Below the pieces are notes generated by a model that did no database searches, was not told where the DNA came from, and was given only the letters and a program-made list of their open reading frames with translations. A stretch of 64,000 bases of DNA from Niallia circulans (lineage in GTDB: Bacteria; Bacillota; Bacilli; Bacillales; Cytobacillaceae), in assembly GCF_007273535.1 (NCBI RefSeq), contig NZ_RIBP01000004.1:2704001-2768000 (forward strand), read 5' to 3'. Positions 43,583-53,309 of this stretch are shown here, in pieces (position 1 is the stretch's first letter; every line of letters begins with the position of its first letter). Made by a program: the position numbers and the translations under genes.

Positions 43583-43848
43583 ATGATTAAGAGTAGTAAG
43601 CTAATATGTCTGGTGTAGAGAGTCGGTGGCTGGTGAAAACCGATCCAGAGAATTAGCTGAATGGACTTATGAGTGCTGGTCTGAAACTTTAGTAGGGCTC
43701 GCCGGTTTCCACCGTTAAAAGGATAGAATATTATTGTATTCGAAAAGAGAGAGTGTTTACACTCTAACTGAGGTGGTACCGCGGTTTTATTAATCGTCCT
43801 CTACTATGCATTGCTTAAGTTGCAATTCATAGTAGGGGACTTTTTTAT
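43583..43848 (+). ncRNA. T-box riboswitch 2, tryptophan specifier
   Basis: A second full leader follows: specifier CTGAATGGACTT with UGG at 43662-43664, T-box AGGTGGTACCGCGG (43771-43784), and a long terminator stem (GTCCTCTACTATG paired with CATAGTAGGGGAC) followed by TTTTTT at 43841-43846. The two T-boxes act in series before trpE. Confidence 0.93.
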
Positions 43849-43881
43849 TGCAAATAAACGCTTTGATATGGAGGAGACGAA

Positions 43882-45273
43882 ATGAAAACGACAGGGAGCC
43901 AAATGGTGATTATTGAAAAATTGGAAGGGGATACGCTAACCCCAATCAGCATTTACCAAAAGTTAACAGGGGCAAAGAAATTTCTTCTCGAAAGCTCATT
44001 GAAACACGAAGCCTCAGGTAGATATTCTATTATAGGCTGTGACCCTGTTTTTGAGTTGATCGGCAATGGAGCGAAAACAACGCTTCTAAAAGCAGGCAGT
44101 ACAGAGGTTTATGAGGAAAAAGCGTTAGAGCTTGTGAAGAAACTGCTTCCAATGCATGATGTCAATTTACCATTTGGACTTCCGATAAATGCTGGAGCGG
44201 TTGGTTATGTTGGCTATGATAATATCAGGCAATACGAAAATATCGGACCAGTTGCGAAGGATGAGCTAAAGCTGCCTGACGTGCATTTAATGTTTTTTGA
44301 AGATTTTGTGATTTTTGACCATTTGGAACAATCTGTCTTCTTGGTTGCTTCCCCGCTCTGTGAGACAACAACAGAAGCAAGTCTTAAAGCAAGGCTTGAA
44401 AAAAGGAAGCAGGAAATTGAGGCATCCTACACAGAAGTACCTGAAGATGTTCAGTTATCGGCCTTTAAGGCTTCTGTTACAAAAGAGGAATTCGTCGAAA
44501 AGGTCAAAAAGGCTAAGGAATATATTACAGAAGGGGACATATTCCAAGTCGTGCCATCCCAACGGATGTCAGCAGACATAAAAGGCTCAAGCTTTTCCTA
44601 CTACAGAAAGCTGCGTGTGAAAAACCAGTCACCATATATGTATTATCTTGATTTTGTTGATTACGCGATTGTCGGCAGTTCACCAGAAAGCTTAATTAAA
44701 GCGACTGACGGAACGGTTATCACAAATCCGATTGCCGGAACAAGACCCCGCGGAAAAACCGTTGAAGAGGATCAAGCACTTGAAGCAGACTTGCTTCAAG
44801 ATGAGAAGGAATTAGCTGAACATAAAATGCTTGTTGACCTTGCCAGGAATGATGTTGGAAAGGTCAGCCAGTTTGGAAGCATTGCTATTGATAAATACAT
44901 GAAGGTCGAAAAATACAAGCATGTCATGCATATCGTGTCAGAGGTTAGCGGGCAAATCAAGGATGGACAGTCAAGTGTTGATGCCCTTGTATCCTGTCTT
45001 CCTGCAGGAACTGTCTCAGGTGCTCCGAAAATAAGGGCAATGCAAATCATCTATGAGCTTGAAGGCGTCAAACGTGGAATTTATTCGGGAGCAGTCGGTT
45101 ATTTCTCCCAAAATGGCAATATGGATTTTGCATTAGCTATCAGGACGATGGTTATTAAAGACAATAAAGCCTATATACAAGCAGGTGCAGGTATCGTGCA
45201 TGATTCAGTGCCTGAAAAAGAATATGAAGAAACCATTCATAAACTAAAAGTATTCTTGGAGGGACTATCATGA
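43882..45273 (+). CDS. trpE: Anthranilate synthase component I
   Basis: The 463-residue chorismate-utilising enzyme makes anthranilate with TrpG. The N-terminal LLESS (KKFLLESSLKHE) is the tryptophan feedback site. The catalytic part holds GDIFQVVPSQR, IAGTRPRGKT, DLARNDVGKV and AGAGIVHDS. The ATG follows GGAGGAGA. It is the first gene of the operon and overlaps trpG by four bases. Confidence 0.96.
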   Translation: MKTTGSQMVIIEKLEGDTLTPISIYQKLTGAKKFLLESSLKHEASGRYSIIGCDPVFELIGNGAKTTLLKAGSTEVYEEKALELVKKLLPMHDVNLPFGLPINAGAVGYVGYDNIRQYENIGPVAKDELKLPDVHLMFFEDFVIFDHLEQSVFLVASPLCETTTEASLKARLEKRKQEIEASYTEVPEDVQLSAFKASVTKEEFVEKVKKAKEYITEGDIFQVVPSQRMSADIKGSSFSYYRKLRVKNQSPYMYYLDFVDYAIVGSSPESLIKATDGTVITNPIAGTRPRGKTVEEDQALEADLLQDEKELAEHKMLVDLARNDVGKVSQFGSIAIDKYMKVEKYKHVMHIVSEVSGQIKDGQSSVDALVSCLPAGTVSGAPKIRAMQIIYELEGVKRGIYSGAVGYFSQNGNMDFALAIRTMVIKDNKAYIQAGAGIVHDSVPEKEYEETIHKLKVFLEGLS

Positions 45274-45860
45274 TTTTATTAATTGATAATTATGATTCAT
45301 TTACGTATAACCTGTATCAATATTTAGGAGAATTAGGCGAAGAAGTAAAAGTTGTTCGCAATGATGAAGTAACAATTGAAGACATAAGGAAATTAAATCC
45401 AAGGAGTATCGTTCTTTCTCCAGGGCCTGGCCGTCCAGAAAACGCAGGCATCCTAATTGACGTAATTAAGAATTTGTATCAAGAATTTCCAATCTTAGGA
45501 ATTTGCCTTGGCCATCAAGGAATTGGCTATGCATTTGGGGCAGAGGTGAATAAAGCAGCCAATATCATGCATGGAAAAACTTCTTACCTAAATAGTGTTC
45601 ATACTAACACCATTTTTACGGATATTGCTAAGCCAATTGAAGTGATGCGATATCACTCCCTTGTAATAAATAAAGATACACTGCCAAGTGATTTTGAAGT
45701 ATTAGCTGTGTCTAATGATGATCAAGAAATAATGGCAATCAAGCATAAAAACCATCCACTTTACGGATTTCAGTTTCACCCCGAATCTATCGGTACAGAA
45801 ACAGGAAAGCAGCTACTAGCGAACTTTATTAAAGAAACAAGAAAGGGTGTATTAAAATGA
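45270..45860 (+). CDS. trpG: Anthranilate synthase component II, glutamine amidotransferase
   Basis: The 196-residue class I amidotransferase supplies ammonia from glutamine to TrpE. The catalytic triad is visible as Cys in GICLGHQ and the His-Glu pair in FQFHPESI; LSPGPGRP is typical. Its presence inside the trp operon differs from Bacillus subtilis, where the shared trpG/pabA gene lies in the folate operon. It overlaps both neighbours by four bases. Confidence 0.95.
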   Translation: MILLIDNYDSFTYNLYQYLGELGEEVKVVRNDEVTIEDIRKLNPRSIVLSPGPGRPENAGILIDVIKNLYQEFPILGICLGHQGIGYAFGAEVNKAANIMHGKTSYLNSVHTNTIFTDIAKPIEVMRYHSLVINKDTLPSDFEVLAVSNDDQEIMAIKHKNHPLYGFQFHPESIGTETGKQLLANFIKETRKGVLK

Positions 45861-46879
45861 AGCATTATTTGCAAAAGGTAATGAATCGAGAGTCGTTGAC
45901 AGAAGCAGAAATGCTGGAAGTATCCAGAACATTTTTCACAAGTAGTGTTTCAGACAGTGAGCTTTCAGCCTTTATAACAGCATTAAAGCTAAAAGGAGAA
46001 AGTGTGGACGAAATTGTCGGCTTAGTGAAAGCTGTAAGGGAACAAACACTGAAATTTAGTCATATTGCTGGCTGTATAGATAATTGCGGTACTGGAGGAG
46101 ACGGCTCTCACAGCTTTAACATCAGCTCCACATCTGCTTTCGTGTTAGCAGGAGCAGGCATTCCTGTTGCGAAGCATGGTAACAGAAGTGTTTCGAGTAA
46201 AACGGGAAGTGCAGATGTCCTCGAACACTTAGGAATCCATTTAAATGTTACACCTGAGCAAAATGAACAGCAGCTGAGAGACATCGGGATTACCTTCTTG
46301 TTTGCCCAGCATGTTCAGCCGAAAATGGGCAGAATCATGAAGGTAAGGAGAGAGCTTGGCATACCAACGATTTTTAACTTAATTGGTCCACTAACAAATC
46401 CGATTGAATTAGAAACACAGGTGCTTGGTATTTATAGACGAGACTTTACAGAGCTGTTCGCTGAAAGCTTAAAGCGATTAGGACGAAAAAGAGCGGTTGT
46501 TTTAAATGGTGCTGGCAGCATGGATGAAGCTTCCCTTCAAGGAGACAATGAACTGGTCATTTTAGAAGACGGCAAAATCAGAAAAATGAATCTTCATCCA
46601 AAAGAAGTTAACCTGTCCGTTTACAGCAATGAAGCGATCCGCGGCGGCGATGCAAAAGAAAACGCAGATATCTTATTGAGAGTGTTAAAGGGAGAAAAAG
46701 GCGCCTATAAAGATACAGTGTTATTAAATGCAGGTATCGGCATTTATGCAGCAGGAAAAGCAGCCAATTTGGAAGATGGTATAGAGCTTGCCAGAAACAG
46801 CATTGATAGTGGCGCAGCTTTATCTAAACTAGAGCAGTTAGTAGCGAACAGTTCATTGTACGAGAAAGCAGGGATATAA
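45857..46879 (+). CDS. trpD: Anthranilate phosphoribosyltransferase
   Basis: The 340-residue enzyme adds phosphoribose to anthranilate. Visible signatures are DNCGTGGDGSHSFNIS, AKHGNRSVSSKTGSAD, and HVQPKMGRIMKVRRELGIPTIFN (shown in part). Its ATG overlaps trpG and its stop is followed one base later by trpC. Confidence 0.96.
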   Translation: MKHYLQKVMNRESLTEAEMLEVSRTFFTSSVSDSELSAFITALKLKGESVDEIVGLVKAVREQTLKFSHIAGCIDNCGTGGDGSHSFNISSTSAFVLAGAGIPVAKHGNRSVSSKTGSADVLEHLGIHLNVTPEQNEQQLRDIGITFLFAQHVQPKMGRIMKVRRELGIPTIFNLIGPLTNPIELETQVLGIYRRDFTELFAESLKRLGRKRAVVLNGAGSMDEASLQGDNELVILEDGKIRKMNLHPKEVNLSVYSNEAIRGGDAKENADILLRVLKGEKGAYKDTVLLNAGIGIYAAGKAANLEDGIELARNSIDSGAALSKLEQLVANSSLYEKAGI

Positions 46880-46880
46880 G

Positions 46881-47657
46881 ATGGAAACTATTTTAGATAA
46901 AATCATTGCAAAAAAAGCAGATGTAGTAGAAGAATTAAAAAAACACAAAGCAGTGCTGCAAAACAGTCCTGAATTTCCAAAAAAATCATTTATCGAAAAG
47001 TTAGCAAATGCAGAGCAACTGGCTATTATTGCTGAATTCAAACGAGCCTCACCTTCCAAAGGGGATATTAATATCGGACTTGATCCAAAAGACCAAGGCT
47101 TAAAATATGCCCGGTACGGGGCGGACGGGATGTCTGTTTTGACAGATGGACCTTTCTTTAAGGGCAGCTATGACGATTTAGCAAGAGTCAGCAGCGCAGT
47201 ATCAATTCCCGTTTTGTGTAAAGATTTCATCATAGACGAAATCCAAATTGACTTTGCAAAGCACCATGGCGCAAGTCTAGTGCTGTTAATTGTGGCAGCC
47301 CTTGATGATAAGAAACTCCAATCGCTGTATGAATATGCTGTAGGAAAGGACTTAGAGGTACTGATGGAAGTCCATAATGAAGAGGAGCTTGAGAGAGCTC
47401 TGCAAACAGACTGCAGCTTAATCGGCGTCAATAACAGAGACTTAAAGACATTTAACGTTTCCTTAGAAGTGACAGAACGACTTGCGCCAGCTATAAAAGG
47501 AGCAGGCAAGTATTTAGTCAGCGAAAGCGGAATTGCGACACAAGCAGATATTGACAGAGTGGTTGCAGCAGGGGCGAATGCCATTCTTGTTGGCGAAACG
47601 TTTATGAAAGCATCTAATCTTCGCGAAACATTAACTAGTATGAAAGTTAAGCTGTAA
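46881..47657 (+). CDS. trpC: Indole-3-glycerol phosphate synthase
   Basis: The 258-residue TIM-barrel enzyme closes the indole ring. Signatures are IAEFKRASPSKGDI, the ADGMSVLTDGPFFKGS segment, VLCKDFIIDEIQI, GVNNRDLKTF and VSESGI. It is separate from trpF rather than fused. Confidence 0.96.
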   Translation: METILDKIIAKKADVVEELKKHKAVLQNSPEFPKKSFIEKLANAEQLAIIAEFKRASPSKGDINIGLDPKDQGLKYARYGADGMSVLTDGPFFKGSYDDLARVSSAVSIPVLCKDFIIDEIQIDFAKHHGASLVLLIVAALDDKKLQSLYEYAVGKDLEVLMEVHNEEELERALQTDCSLIGVNNRDLKTFNVSLEVTERLAPAIKGAGKYLVSESGIATQADIDRVVAAGANAILVGETFMKASNLRETLTSMKVKL

Positions 47658-47669
47658 GGAAGTGAAAAC

Positions 47670-48278
47670 ATGAATGTTAAAATATGCGGAATAAGAGGAG
47701 CAGAAGAAGCGCTTTGCGCAGTACAAAACGGTGCTAAGGCAATTGGATTTGTGTTTGCAGACAGCAAGCGGAAAATTGAGCCTGAAGATGCACGAGTTAT
47801 TATCGATAAGCTTCCTGAAGATGTATGGAAGGTTGGTGTGTTTGTAAATGAAACGAAGGAAAGAATTGAAGAAATCGTCCGAATTTCAGGCATCAATGTC
47901 ATCCAGCTCCATGGAGATGAATCAAGTAAATTCGCGAAAGCCTTCCAATTACCAGTGATTAAGGCGTTTAGCATAAAAGGGGCAGAAGACTTAGCGGCAA
48001 TCGCAGATTTCCAGTCCGATTATATTCTATTAGATAGTGCGCGCGAACGCTACTTTGGCGGAAACGGCAAAGTGTTTGACTGGAATATCGTGAAGGATTA
48101 TGACTTTAAGGGAAAAAAAGTCATTCTTGCAGGCGGCTTGAACACAGAAAATGTTCGTTCAGCAAGCAATATGGTTAACCCATTTATGCTTGATGTATCA
48201 AGTGGTGTTGAAACAGACGGGAAAAAGGATTTACAGAAGATCGAGTTATTTTTAGGAGAAGCAATTCCTACATACTAA
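47670..48278 (+). CDS. trpF: Phosphoribosylanthranilate isomerase
   Basis: The 202-residue TIM-barrel isomerase starts MNVKICGIRGAEEA with the catalytic cysteine in KICGI, and has GFVFADSKRKI, VIQLHGDE and the late AGGLNTENV and DVSSGVET segments. It follows trpC by 12 bp. Confidence 0.96.
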   Translation: MNVKICGIRGAEEALCAVQNGAKAIGFVFADSKRKIEPEDARVIIDKLPEDVWKVGVFVNETKERIEEIVRISGINVIQLHGDESSKFAKAFQLPVIKAFSIKGAEDLAAIADFQSDYILLDSARERYFGGNGKVFDWNIVKDYDFKGKKVILAGGLNTENVRSASNMVNPFMLDVSSGVETDGKKDLQKIELFLGEAIPTY

Positions 48279-48296
48279 ATAAGGAGGCAGCAAATC

Positions 48297-49499
48297 ATGA
48301 CAGTAAACTATTCATTTCCAGACAAAACAGGACATTTCGGGATCTACGGGGGCAGATATGTTCCAGAAACATTAATGACAGCAGTTGTTGAGCTAGAAAA
48401 TGCGTATATGGAGGCAAAAAAGGACCCAGCCTTTCAAGAGGAATTAGATTATTTATTGAAGGACTATGTTGGCAGAGAAACACCGCTTTATTATGCAGAA
48501 AGACTGACAAAGCATTTAAACGGTGCGAAAATTTACTTAAAAAGAGAAGATTTAAACCACACAGGTGCACATAAAATTAACAATGCAATTGGTCAGGCAC
48601 TGCTGGCAAAAAGAATGGACAAAACAAAGGTAGTTGCCGAAACAGGAGCTGGTCAGCATGGCGTTGCCACAGCGACAGCTTGTGCTCTGCTTGGATTAGA
48701 ATGCACGATTTTTATGGGTGAAGAGGATATAAGAAGACAAAAGCTGAACGTATTCCGCATGGAGATGCTTGGTGCGAAGGTCGAAAGTGTTACATCAGGA
48801 AGTGCTACATTGAAGGATGCTTGTAATGAGGCATTACGCTACTGGGTGACAAACGTGATGGATACACACTATATTCTTGGCTCTGTTATGGGACCACATC
48901 CATTTCCAATGATGGTTCGCGATTTCCAAAGTGTAATCGGTACAGAGACGAAAGCACAGTTCCTTGAAAAGGAAGGAAGATTACCAGAAGCAGTCATTGC
49001 TTGTATCGGTGGCGGCAGCAATGCAATGGGAATGTTCTATCCATTTATTAAGGACGAGGAAGTGACCCTTTATGGGGTGGAAGCGTCAGGACACGGACTG
49101 CATACAGATAAGCATGCTGCATCATTAACGAAAGGGAAACCAGGTGTATTGCATGGCTCCTATATGTACCTATTACAGGATGAGGACGGACAAATTCAAG
49201 AGGCACACAGCATCTCCGCTGGACTTGATTATCCTGGAGTCGGTCCAGAGCACAGCTATTTAAACGATATTGGCAGAGTGAACTACGAGTCAGTTACAGA
49301 CGAAGAAGCTTTCGAAGCATTGCAGCTGCTTTGCCGCCTTGAAGGAATTATTCCAGCATTAGAAAGCTCTCATGCAATTGCTTATTGCTTGAAGCATGCT
49401 CCAAAAATGAAGGAGTCAGAAGCGATTGTTGTTTGCTTATCAGGCAGAGGAGACAAGGATGTTAATACAGTAATGGATAGAATGGGAGTGACAGAATAA
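48297..49499 (+). CDS. trpB: Tryptophan synthase beta subunit
   Basis: The 400-residue PLP enzyme condenses indole and serine. The PLP lysine is in [13 protein letters not shown], the serine-binding [10 protein letters not shown] is intact, and the phosphate loop is [10 protein letters not shown]. It overlaps trpA by one base (TAATG). Confidence 0.97.
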   Translation: MTVNYSFPDKTGHFGIYGGRYVPETLMTAVVELENAYMEAKKDPAFQEELDYLLKDYVGRETPLYYAERLTKHLNGAKIYLKREDLNHTGAHKINNAIGQALLAKRMDKTKVVAETGAGQHGVATATACALLGLECTIFMGEEDIRRQKLNVFRMEMLGAKVESVTSGSATLKDACNEALRYWVTNVMDTHYILGSVMGPHPFPMMVRDFQSVIGTETKAQFLEKEGRLPEAVIACIGGGSNAMGMFYPFIKDEEVTLYGVEASGHGLHTDKHAASLTKGKPGVLHGSYMYLLQDEDGQIQEAHSISAGLDYPGVGPEHSYLNDIGRVNYESVTDEEAFEALQLLCRLEGIIPALESSHAIAYCLKHAPKMKESEAIVVCLSGRGDKDVNTVMDRMGVTE

Positions 49500-50278
49500 T
49501 GACGACAATTGCTGAACGTTTTAACGAAGTTAAAAGAAATGGCGACAAAGCCTTTGTTCCGTATATTATGGCAGGCGACGGTGGCTTGGAAACATTAGAG
49601 GGAAAAATCAAATTTCTTGAAAATGCCGGAGCAACAGCAATCGAGCTTGGCATCCCGTTTTCCGACCCCGTTGCAGATGGACCAATCATTCAGGCTGCTG
49701 GAATTCGTGCACTTCAAGCTGGAACAACATTGAAAAAAGTATTTGATACTTTAGCGTCCTTTCGGGAGACGACGACAATTCCGATTGTCTTTATGACCTA
49801 TTTAAACCCAATTCTGGCGTATGGTGTCGAGGCATTTTTTGCAGCATGTGAACAATCTGGCGTTAACGGATTAATCGTCCCTGATATGCCAATTGAGGAA
49901 GAAGGAATTCTGCTTTCCTCTGCAGAAAGTCACCAAGTCGAAATTATCCGCCTCGTAACATTGACTAGTTCAATCGACAGAATTGCGCAGATTGCCAAAA
50001 AAGGAAACGGTTTTCTATATGCAGTTACTGTAACCGGAATAACTGGTTCTCGTACAGTATTCCAAACACAATTAGGTGAACATTTGCTAAAAGTGAAGGA
50101 GGTAAGTCCAATTCCTGTGTTGGCAGGCTTTGGCATCTCAACACCTGAACACGTTAAGGAAATGACCCAGCATTGTGATGGCGTTATTGTCGGCAGCAAA
50201 ATTGTCGAGTTGTTTCATAAGAATGAATTAGATGAAATCAAAAGCTTAATTGCCGCAAGCAAGAAGGTATCTGTTTAG
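49499..50278 (+). CDS. trpA: Tryptophan synthase alpha subunit
   Basis: The 259-residue TIM barrel cleaves indole-3-glycerol phosphate to indole. Catalytic residues lie in ATAIELGIPFSDPVADGP (Glu, Asp). GLIVPDMPIEE and the late VLAGFGIS and VIVGSKIVE segments are typical. Last gene of the operon, followed by a terminator. Confidence 0.96.
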   Translation: MTTIAERFNEVKRNGDKAFVPYIMAGDGGLETLEGKIKFLENAGATAIELGIPFSDPVADGPIIQAAGIRALQAGTTLKKVFDTLASFRETTTIPIVFMTYLNPILAYGVEAFFAACEQSGVNGLIVPDMPIEEEGILLSSAESHQVEIIRLVTLTSSIDRIAQIAKKGNGFLYAVTVTGITGSRTVFQTQLGEHLLKVKEVSPIPVLAGFGISTPEHVKEMTQHCDGVIVGSKIVELFHKNELDEIKSLIAASKKVSV

Positions 50279-50295
50279 GAATATCTGCGTGTAGC

Positions 50296-50333
50296 AAAAA
50301 AACTGGTGGATAAAACTGTCTGCCAGTTTTATT
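50296..50333 (+). terminator. Terminator of the trp operon
   Basis: AAAACTGG and CCAGTTTT form an 8 bp stem around a 16-base loop, followed by ATTTG. It is only moderately strong. Confidence 0.65.
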
Positions 50334-50426
50334 TGCGGTTTAGCAATTTATTGCTCGAATGTGTGAAACCCTTGCTAACAACCGCATAGTTGTAAGCAGA
50401 GTTTTCACTTTTTAAGTAAGCACAAT

Positions 50427-51191
50427 TTATAAGCGGAAGCCTCCAGAAACATCTAAAATCTGGCCAGTTATCCACCGGCTGTCAGACGATGCCAGAAAGG
50501 CAGCAGCATCTGCAACATCTTCAACCTGACCTAATCTGTTAAACACAGAGGATTCGGTGGCAAATTTTCTTATCTCCAGATCATCCAGCAGCTTGATATT
50601 AATATCTGTTTTTGTATATCCTGGCATAATGGTATTAACTGTTATATCCCTTGGGCCAAGATGTTTGGCCAATGGAAGCGTCATTGTATTAAGCGCTCCT
50701 TTACTTAAGCCATAGCAAATCGAACCTGTTAAACCAATGCGGACTTCTGCAGAAGAAATATTAATGATTCGCCCCTTTTCTCTGAGTCTTGGGAATGCTT
50801 GCTGGATAAGAAAAAAGGGTGCTTTTAAATTTATATCGATGATTTCGTCAAAAATATTCTCTGTTGTGTCTTCAATCGTTCCTTGTGTGCCGATACCGGC
50901 ATTATTTACTAAAATATCAAATGCTGCTGCACCAGTTCTATTGTGCAGATCTTCATCTAATTGTGCTATTAGCTTATGGACGCCATCTAATGAATGTAAA
51001 TTAGCTTGTATAGCGAATGCATTTCCACCAGCAGACACAATCTCCTTAACCGTAATATTCGCAGCATCCTTATTGCTGCCATAATGGACAGCAACTAATG
51101 CACCTTCCTCAGCTAATCTTTTTGCAATAGCAGAACCGATGCCACGACTTGCTCCGGTTACTAAAGCGATCTTGCCAGTTAAATTCTTCAT
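50427..51191 (-). CDS. SDR-family oxidoreductase
   Basis: The 254-residue short-chain dehydrogenase has the cofactor loop TGASRGIGSAIA, NNAGIG, the catalytic Ser and Tyr (NISSAEVRIG and ICYGLSKGAL) and a GGFRL ending. The arrangement fits an NADPH-dependent classical SDR. Substrate unknown. It is convergent with trpA and divergent from the Lrp-type regulator, which may control it. Confidence 0.87.
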   Translation of the reverse strand: MKNLTGKIALVTGASRGIGSAIAKRLAEEGALVAVHYGSNKDAANITVKEIVSAGGNAFAIQANLHSLDGVHKLIAQLDEDLHNRTGAAAFDILVNNAGIGTQGTIEDTTENIFDEIIDINLKAPFFLIQQAFPRLREKGRIINISSAEVRIGLTGSICYGLSKGALNTMTLPLAKHLGPRDITVNTIMPGYTKTDINIKLLDDLEIRKFATESSVFNRLGQVEDVADAAAFLASSDSRWITGQILDVSGGFRL

Positions 51192-51362
51192 TTTCTAACC
51201 ACGTCCTGATCTGTTTTTTTTTGAATTAAAAAGCATACATTCATTTTATTTTAATTCTAAGAAAACTGAATATATAATAATAAAAAGATCAGGCACTTTA
51301 CTTATGATTTTAAAGGCAAATGGTTGTCTTTACTTTAAATAATAAGATAGGGGGAAAGTTCC

Positions 51363-51809
51363 ATGAAAAATGCAGTCAAACTCGATGAAATTGATTATAA
51401 AATCATGAATGTATTATCTGAAAATGCGAGAATACCTGTTTCTGAAATAGGCAGAATCATCTCCATGACACAGCCTGCAGTTAAGGAAAGGATGAATAAG
51501 CTGGAGGAACAGGGGGTTATAGCCAGTTATAAAACAAAGTTCGCACCTTCTGCCATTAATAAAAGCATCTTAACGTTCGTTATGTTTAAAACAAGCAAGT
51601 GTGCCAATTTCGTTCAATACTGTAAGGAAGCACCTGAAGTAGTGGATTTATATCGGGTAAGCGGCGAATCAAATTATTTACTAAAAGTAATGACAGATTC
51701 AACAGCTACGCTTTCGGCGTTGTTGGAATCCTTAATGAAATTCGGATTATCACACCCGATAATCGTCATGAAAACAGAATTTGAAGAGAAAATCTCATTT
51801 GACGAATAA
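51363..51809 (+). CDS. Lrp/AsnC-family regulator
   Basis: The 148-residue protein has the Lrp layout: N-terminal helix-turn-helix (LDEIDYKIMNVLSENARIPV, ISMTQPAVKERMNKLEEQG) and a C-terminal RAM ligand-binding domain (VVDLYRVSGESNYLLKV). It is divergent from the SDR gene. Ligand, probably an amino acid, unknown. Confidence 0.9.
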   Translation: MKNAVKLDEIDYKIMNVLSENARIPVSEIGRIISMTQPAVKERMNKLEEQGVIASYKTKFAPSAINKSILTFVMFKTSKCANFVQYCKEAPEVVDLYRVSGESNYLLKVMTDSTATLSALLESLMKFGLSHPIIVMKTEFEEKISFDE

Positions 51810-51892
51810 TTAAAGTCGTTCCAATAGCAATAAAACCGACAGTGGGAATTGAAGAATAAGTAAATATAAATAAACTATGATGGAGGTAAAAC

Positions 51893-52171
51893 ATGATTGC
51901 GATTGTCCTTCTTACATTAGTTATTCTATTGATTCCATTTTTGTTTTTTTCCAAAAATCTAAAAAAACGAAGAAGCCTGCTCTTTTTAGGCTATATCATT
52001 TGTGCTGCACCGATGGTTTATGTGGTTATAGACGATATGTTAAATCAATACGAAGATGCAAACATTGGGTTAGGACTGGGGATATTTTTGACATGGGGCC
52101 TTACAGCCTGTATTTATTTAGGATGGGGCATTTTTTCTGTGATAAAAGCAATTCGTAAAGCTAATAAATAG
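51893..52171 (+). CDS. Hypothetical three-segment membrane protein (92 aa)
   Basis: Hydrophobic segments are IAIVLLTLVILLIPFLFF, LLFLGYIICAAPMVYVVI and GIFLTWGLTACIYLGWGIF, with basic loops KNLKKRR and RKANK. TGGAGGTAAA precedes the ATG. No family recognised. An overlapping longer frame is a shadow. Confidence 0.65.
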   Translation: MIAIVLLTLVILLIPFLFFSKNLKKRRSLLFLGYIICAAPMVYVVIDDMLNQYEDANIGLGLGIFLTWGLTACIYLGWGIFSVIKAIRKANK

Positions 52172-52341
52172 ATTTTGATTCTATTGTTAAACGAGTATAT
52201 TGTGAATTGCGTCAATTAGCGAGAAGTATATAAGATGGATGTATATGGTTAGTTTTACTCAAAGCAAGTGACTACAAAACGTTCCTTAGGCATAAGTATT
52301 TAAATTAGCGTATCTTTTTGTTTTAAAACAATAGGAATCTT

Positions 52342-52471
52342 AGTGAAATGGAGCGGAGGCCACTCGACTTCGAATGAAAATAGAGGACGCTTTAGACCCC
52401 GCAGGCGCAGACGAGGACCCACTCGCTTTTCCCGGGGAAAGCAAGTGGGTGCAGCGCAATGAAACGAACTA
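52342..52471 (+). repeat. 130 bp dispersed intergenic repeat
   Basis: It runs from AGTGAAATGGAGCGGAGGCC through GACCCCGCAGGCGCAGACGA to GAAACGAACTA. The GC-rich centre in an AT-rich gap, with GACCCCGCAGGCGCA, resembles an intergenic repeat common in Bacillaceae genomes. A shortened copy is at 8213. The remaining gap 52172-52581 holds no gene. Confidence 0.7.
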
Positions 52472-52523
52472 ATCTTAAAGCAAAGAATGTTGTCTGTAAA
52501 AAGTTAGGGAAAACATTTGTAAA

Positions 52524-52540
52524 AACTAATGACATTAGTT
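52524..52540. promoter_or_regulatory. Palindromic operator candidate upstream of the MBL gene
   Basis: AACTAATGACATTAGTT is a perfect palindrome with 8 bp arms about one central base. It is 41 bp before the MBL-fold gene that is co-transcribed with a TetR regulator, whose site it may be. Confidence 0.6.
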
Positions 52541-52581
52541 AAAATGTTAATTAGATTAGTTTTGATATTGAGAGGAGCAAT

Positions 52582-53283
52582 ATGATGAAAATAACGAAAA
52601 TTGGCAATGTTTATCAACTTGCCTTCATGCCCAGGTTTTTTCCTGTTAATTGTTATTTTGTTGAAGAAAAGGACGGCTTGACCTTGATTGATTGTGCACT
52701 ACCTTACAGCAGCAAACATATCCTTGCTGCGGCTGAGAAATTGAATAAACCGATTACTCGGATTGTATTGACACATGCTCATGATGATCATATTGGATCA
52801 TTGGATGCTCTTAAGGAAGCACTGCCACATGCGCCTGTCTATATTTCGAGAAGAGATTCACGCCTTTTAAGAGGTGATAAAGGACTTGAGTCAGGTGAGC
52901 CTGACACACCTATTCGCGGAGGAGTACCGAAAAAGATAATGACGCAGCCAGATATATTGTTAGAGGACGGTGATGAAATAGGCGACTTACTGACAATCTC
53001 AACTCCTGGACACACTCCAGGTTCCCTATCCTTTTTTGATAAAAACACAAGAGCGATCATAACAGGTGATGCCTTACAAACAAGAGGTGGAGTCGCTGTT
53101 GCCGGTCAACTTAATCCACTGTTCCCATTTCCAGCGTTTGCGACCTGGAATAAGGAGCTTGCTTTAAGCAGTGCAAAATTATTGCTTGAATTATCTCCTC
53201 AAGTTCTCGCTGTCGGCCATGGTAAGATGATAACAGAGCCAACTGACCTAATGAAAAAGGCAATAGAACGCAGTCAAAAATAA
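52582..53283 (+). CDS. MBL-fold metallo-hydrolase
   Basis: The 233-residue protein has the metallo-beta-lactamase fold signature THAHDDHIGS (two-metal HxHxDH), a further histidine in STPGHTPGS, an Asp in IITGDAL and a late His in VGHGK. The family contains hydrolases of thioesters, lactones and similar bonds, so the substrate is open. It is followed 26 bp later by a TetR regulator, probably its repressor. Confidence 0.88.
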   Translation: MMKITKIGNVYQLAFMPRFFPVNCYFVEEKDGLTLIDCALPYSSKHILAAAEKLNKPITRIVLTHAHDDHIGSLDALKEALPHAPVYISRRDSRLLRGDKGLESGEPDTPIRGGVPKKIMTQPDILLEDGDEIGDLLTISTPGHTPGSLSFFDKNTRAIITGDALQTRGGVAVAGQLNPLFPFPAFATWNKELALSSAKLLLELSPQVLAVGHGKMITEPTDLMKKAIERSQK

Positions 53284-53309
53284 AGAGAAGTTTGAAAGGA
53301 AGTTCCAAC

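Noticed and set aside
43262..43881. TRAP-binding leader for trp
   Set aside because: No series of GAG/UAG triplets is visible; two complete T-box leaders explain regulation.
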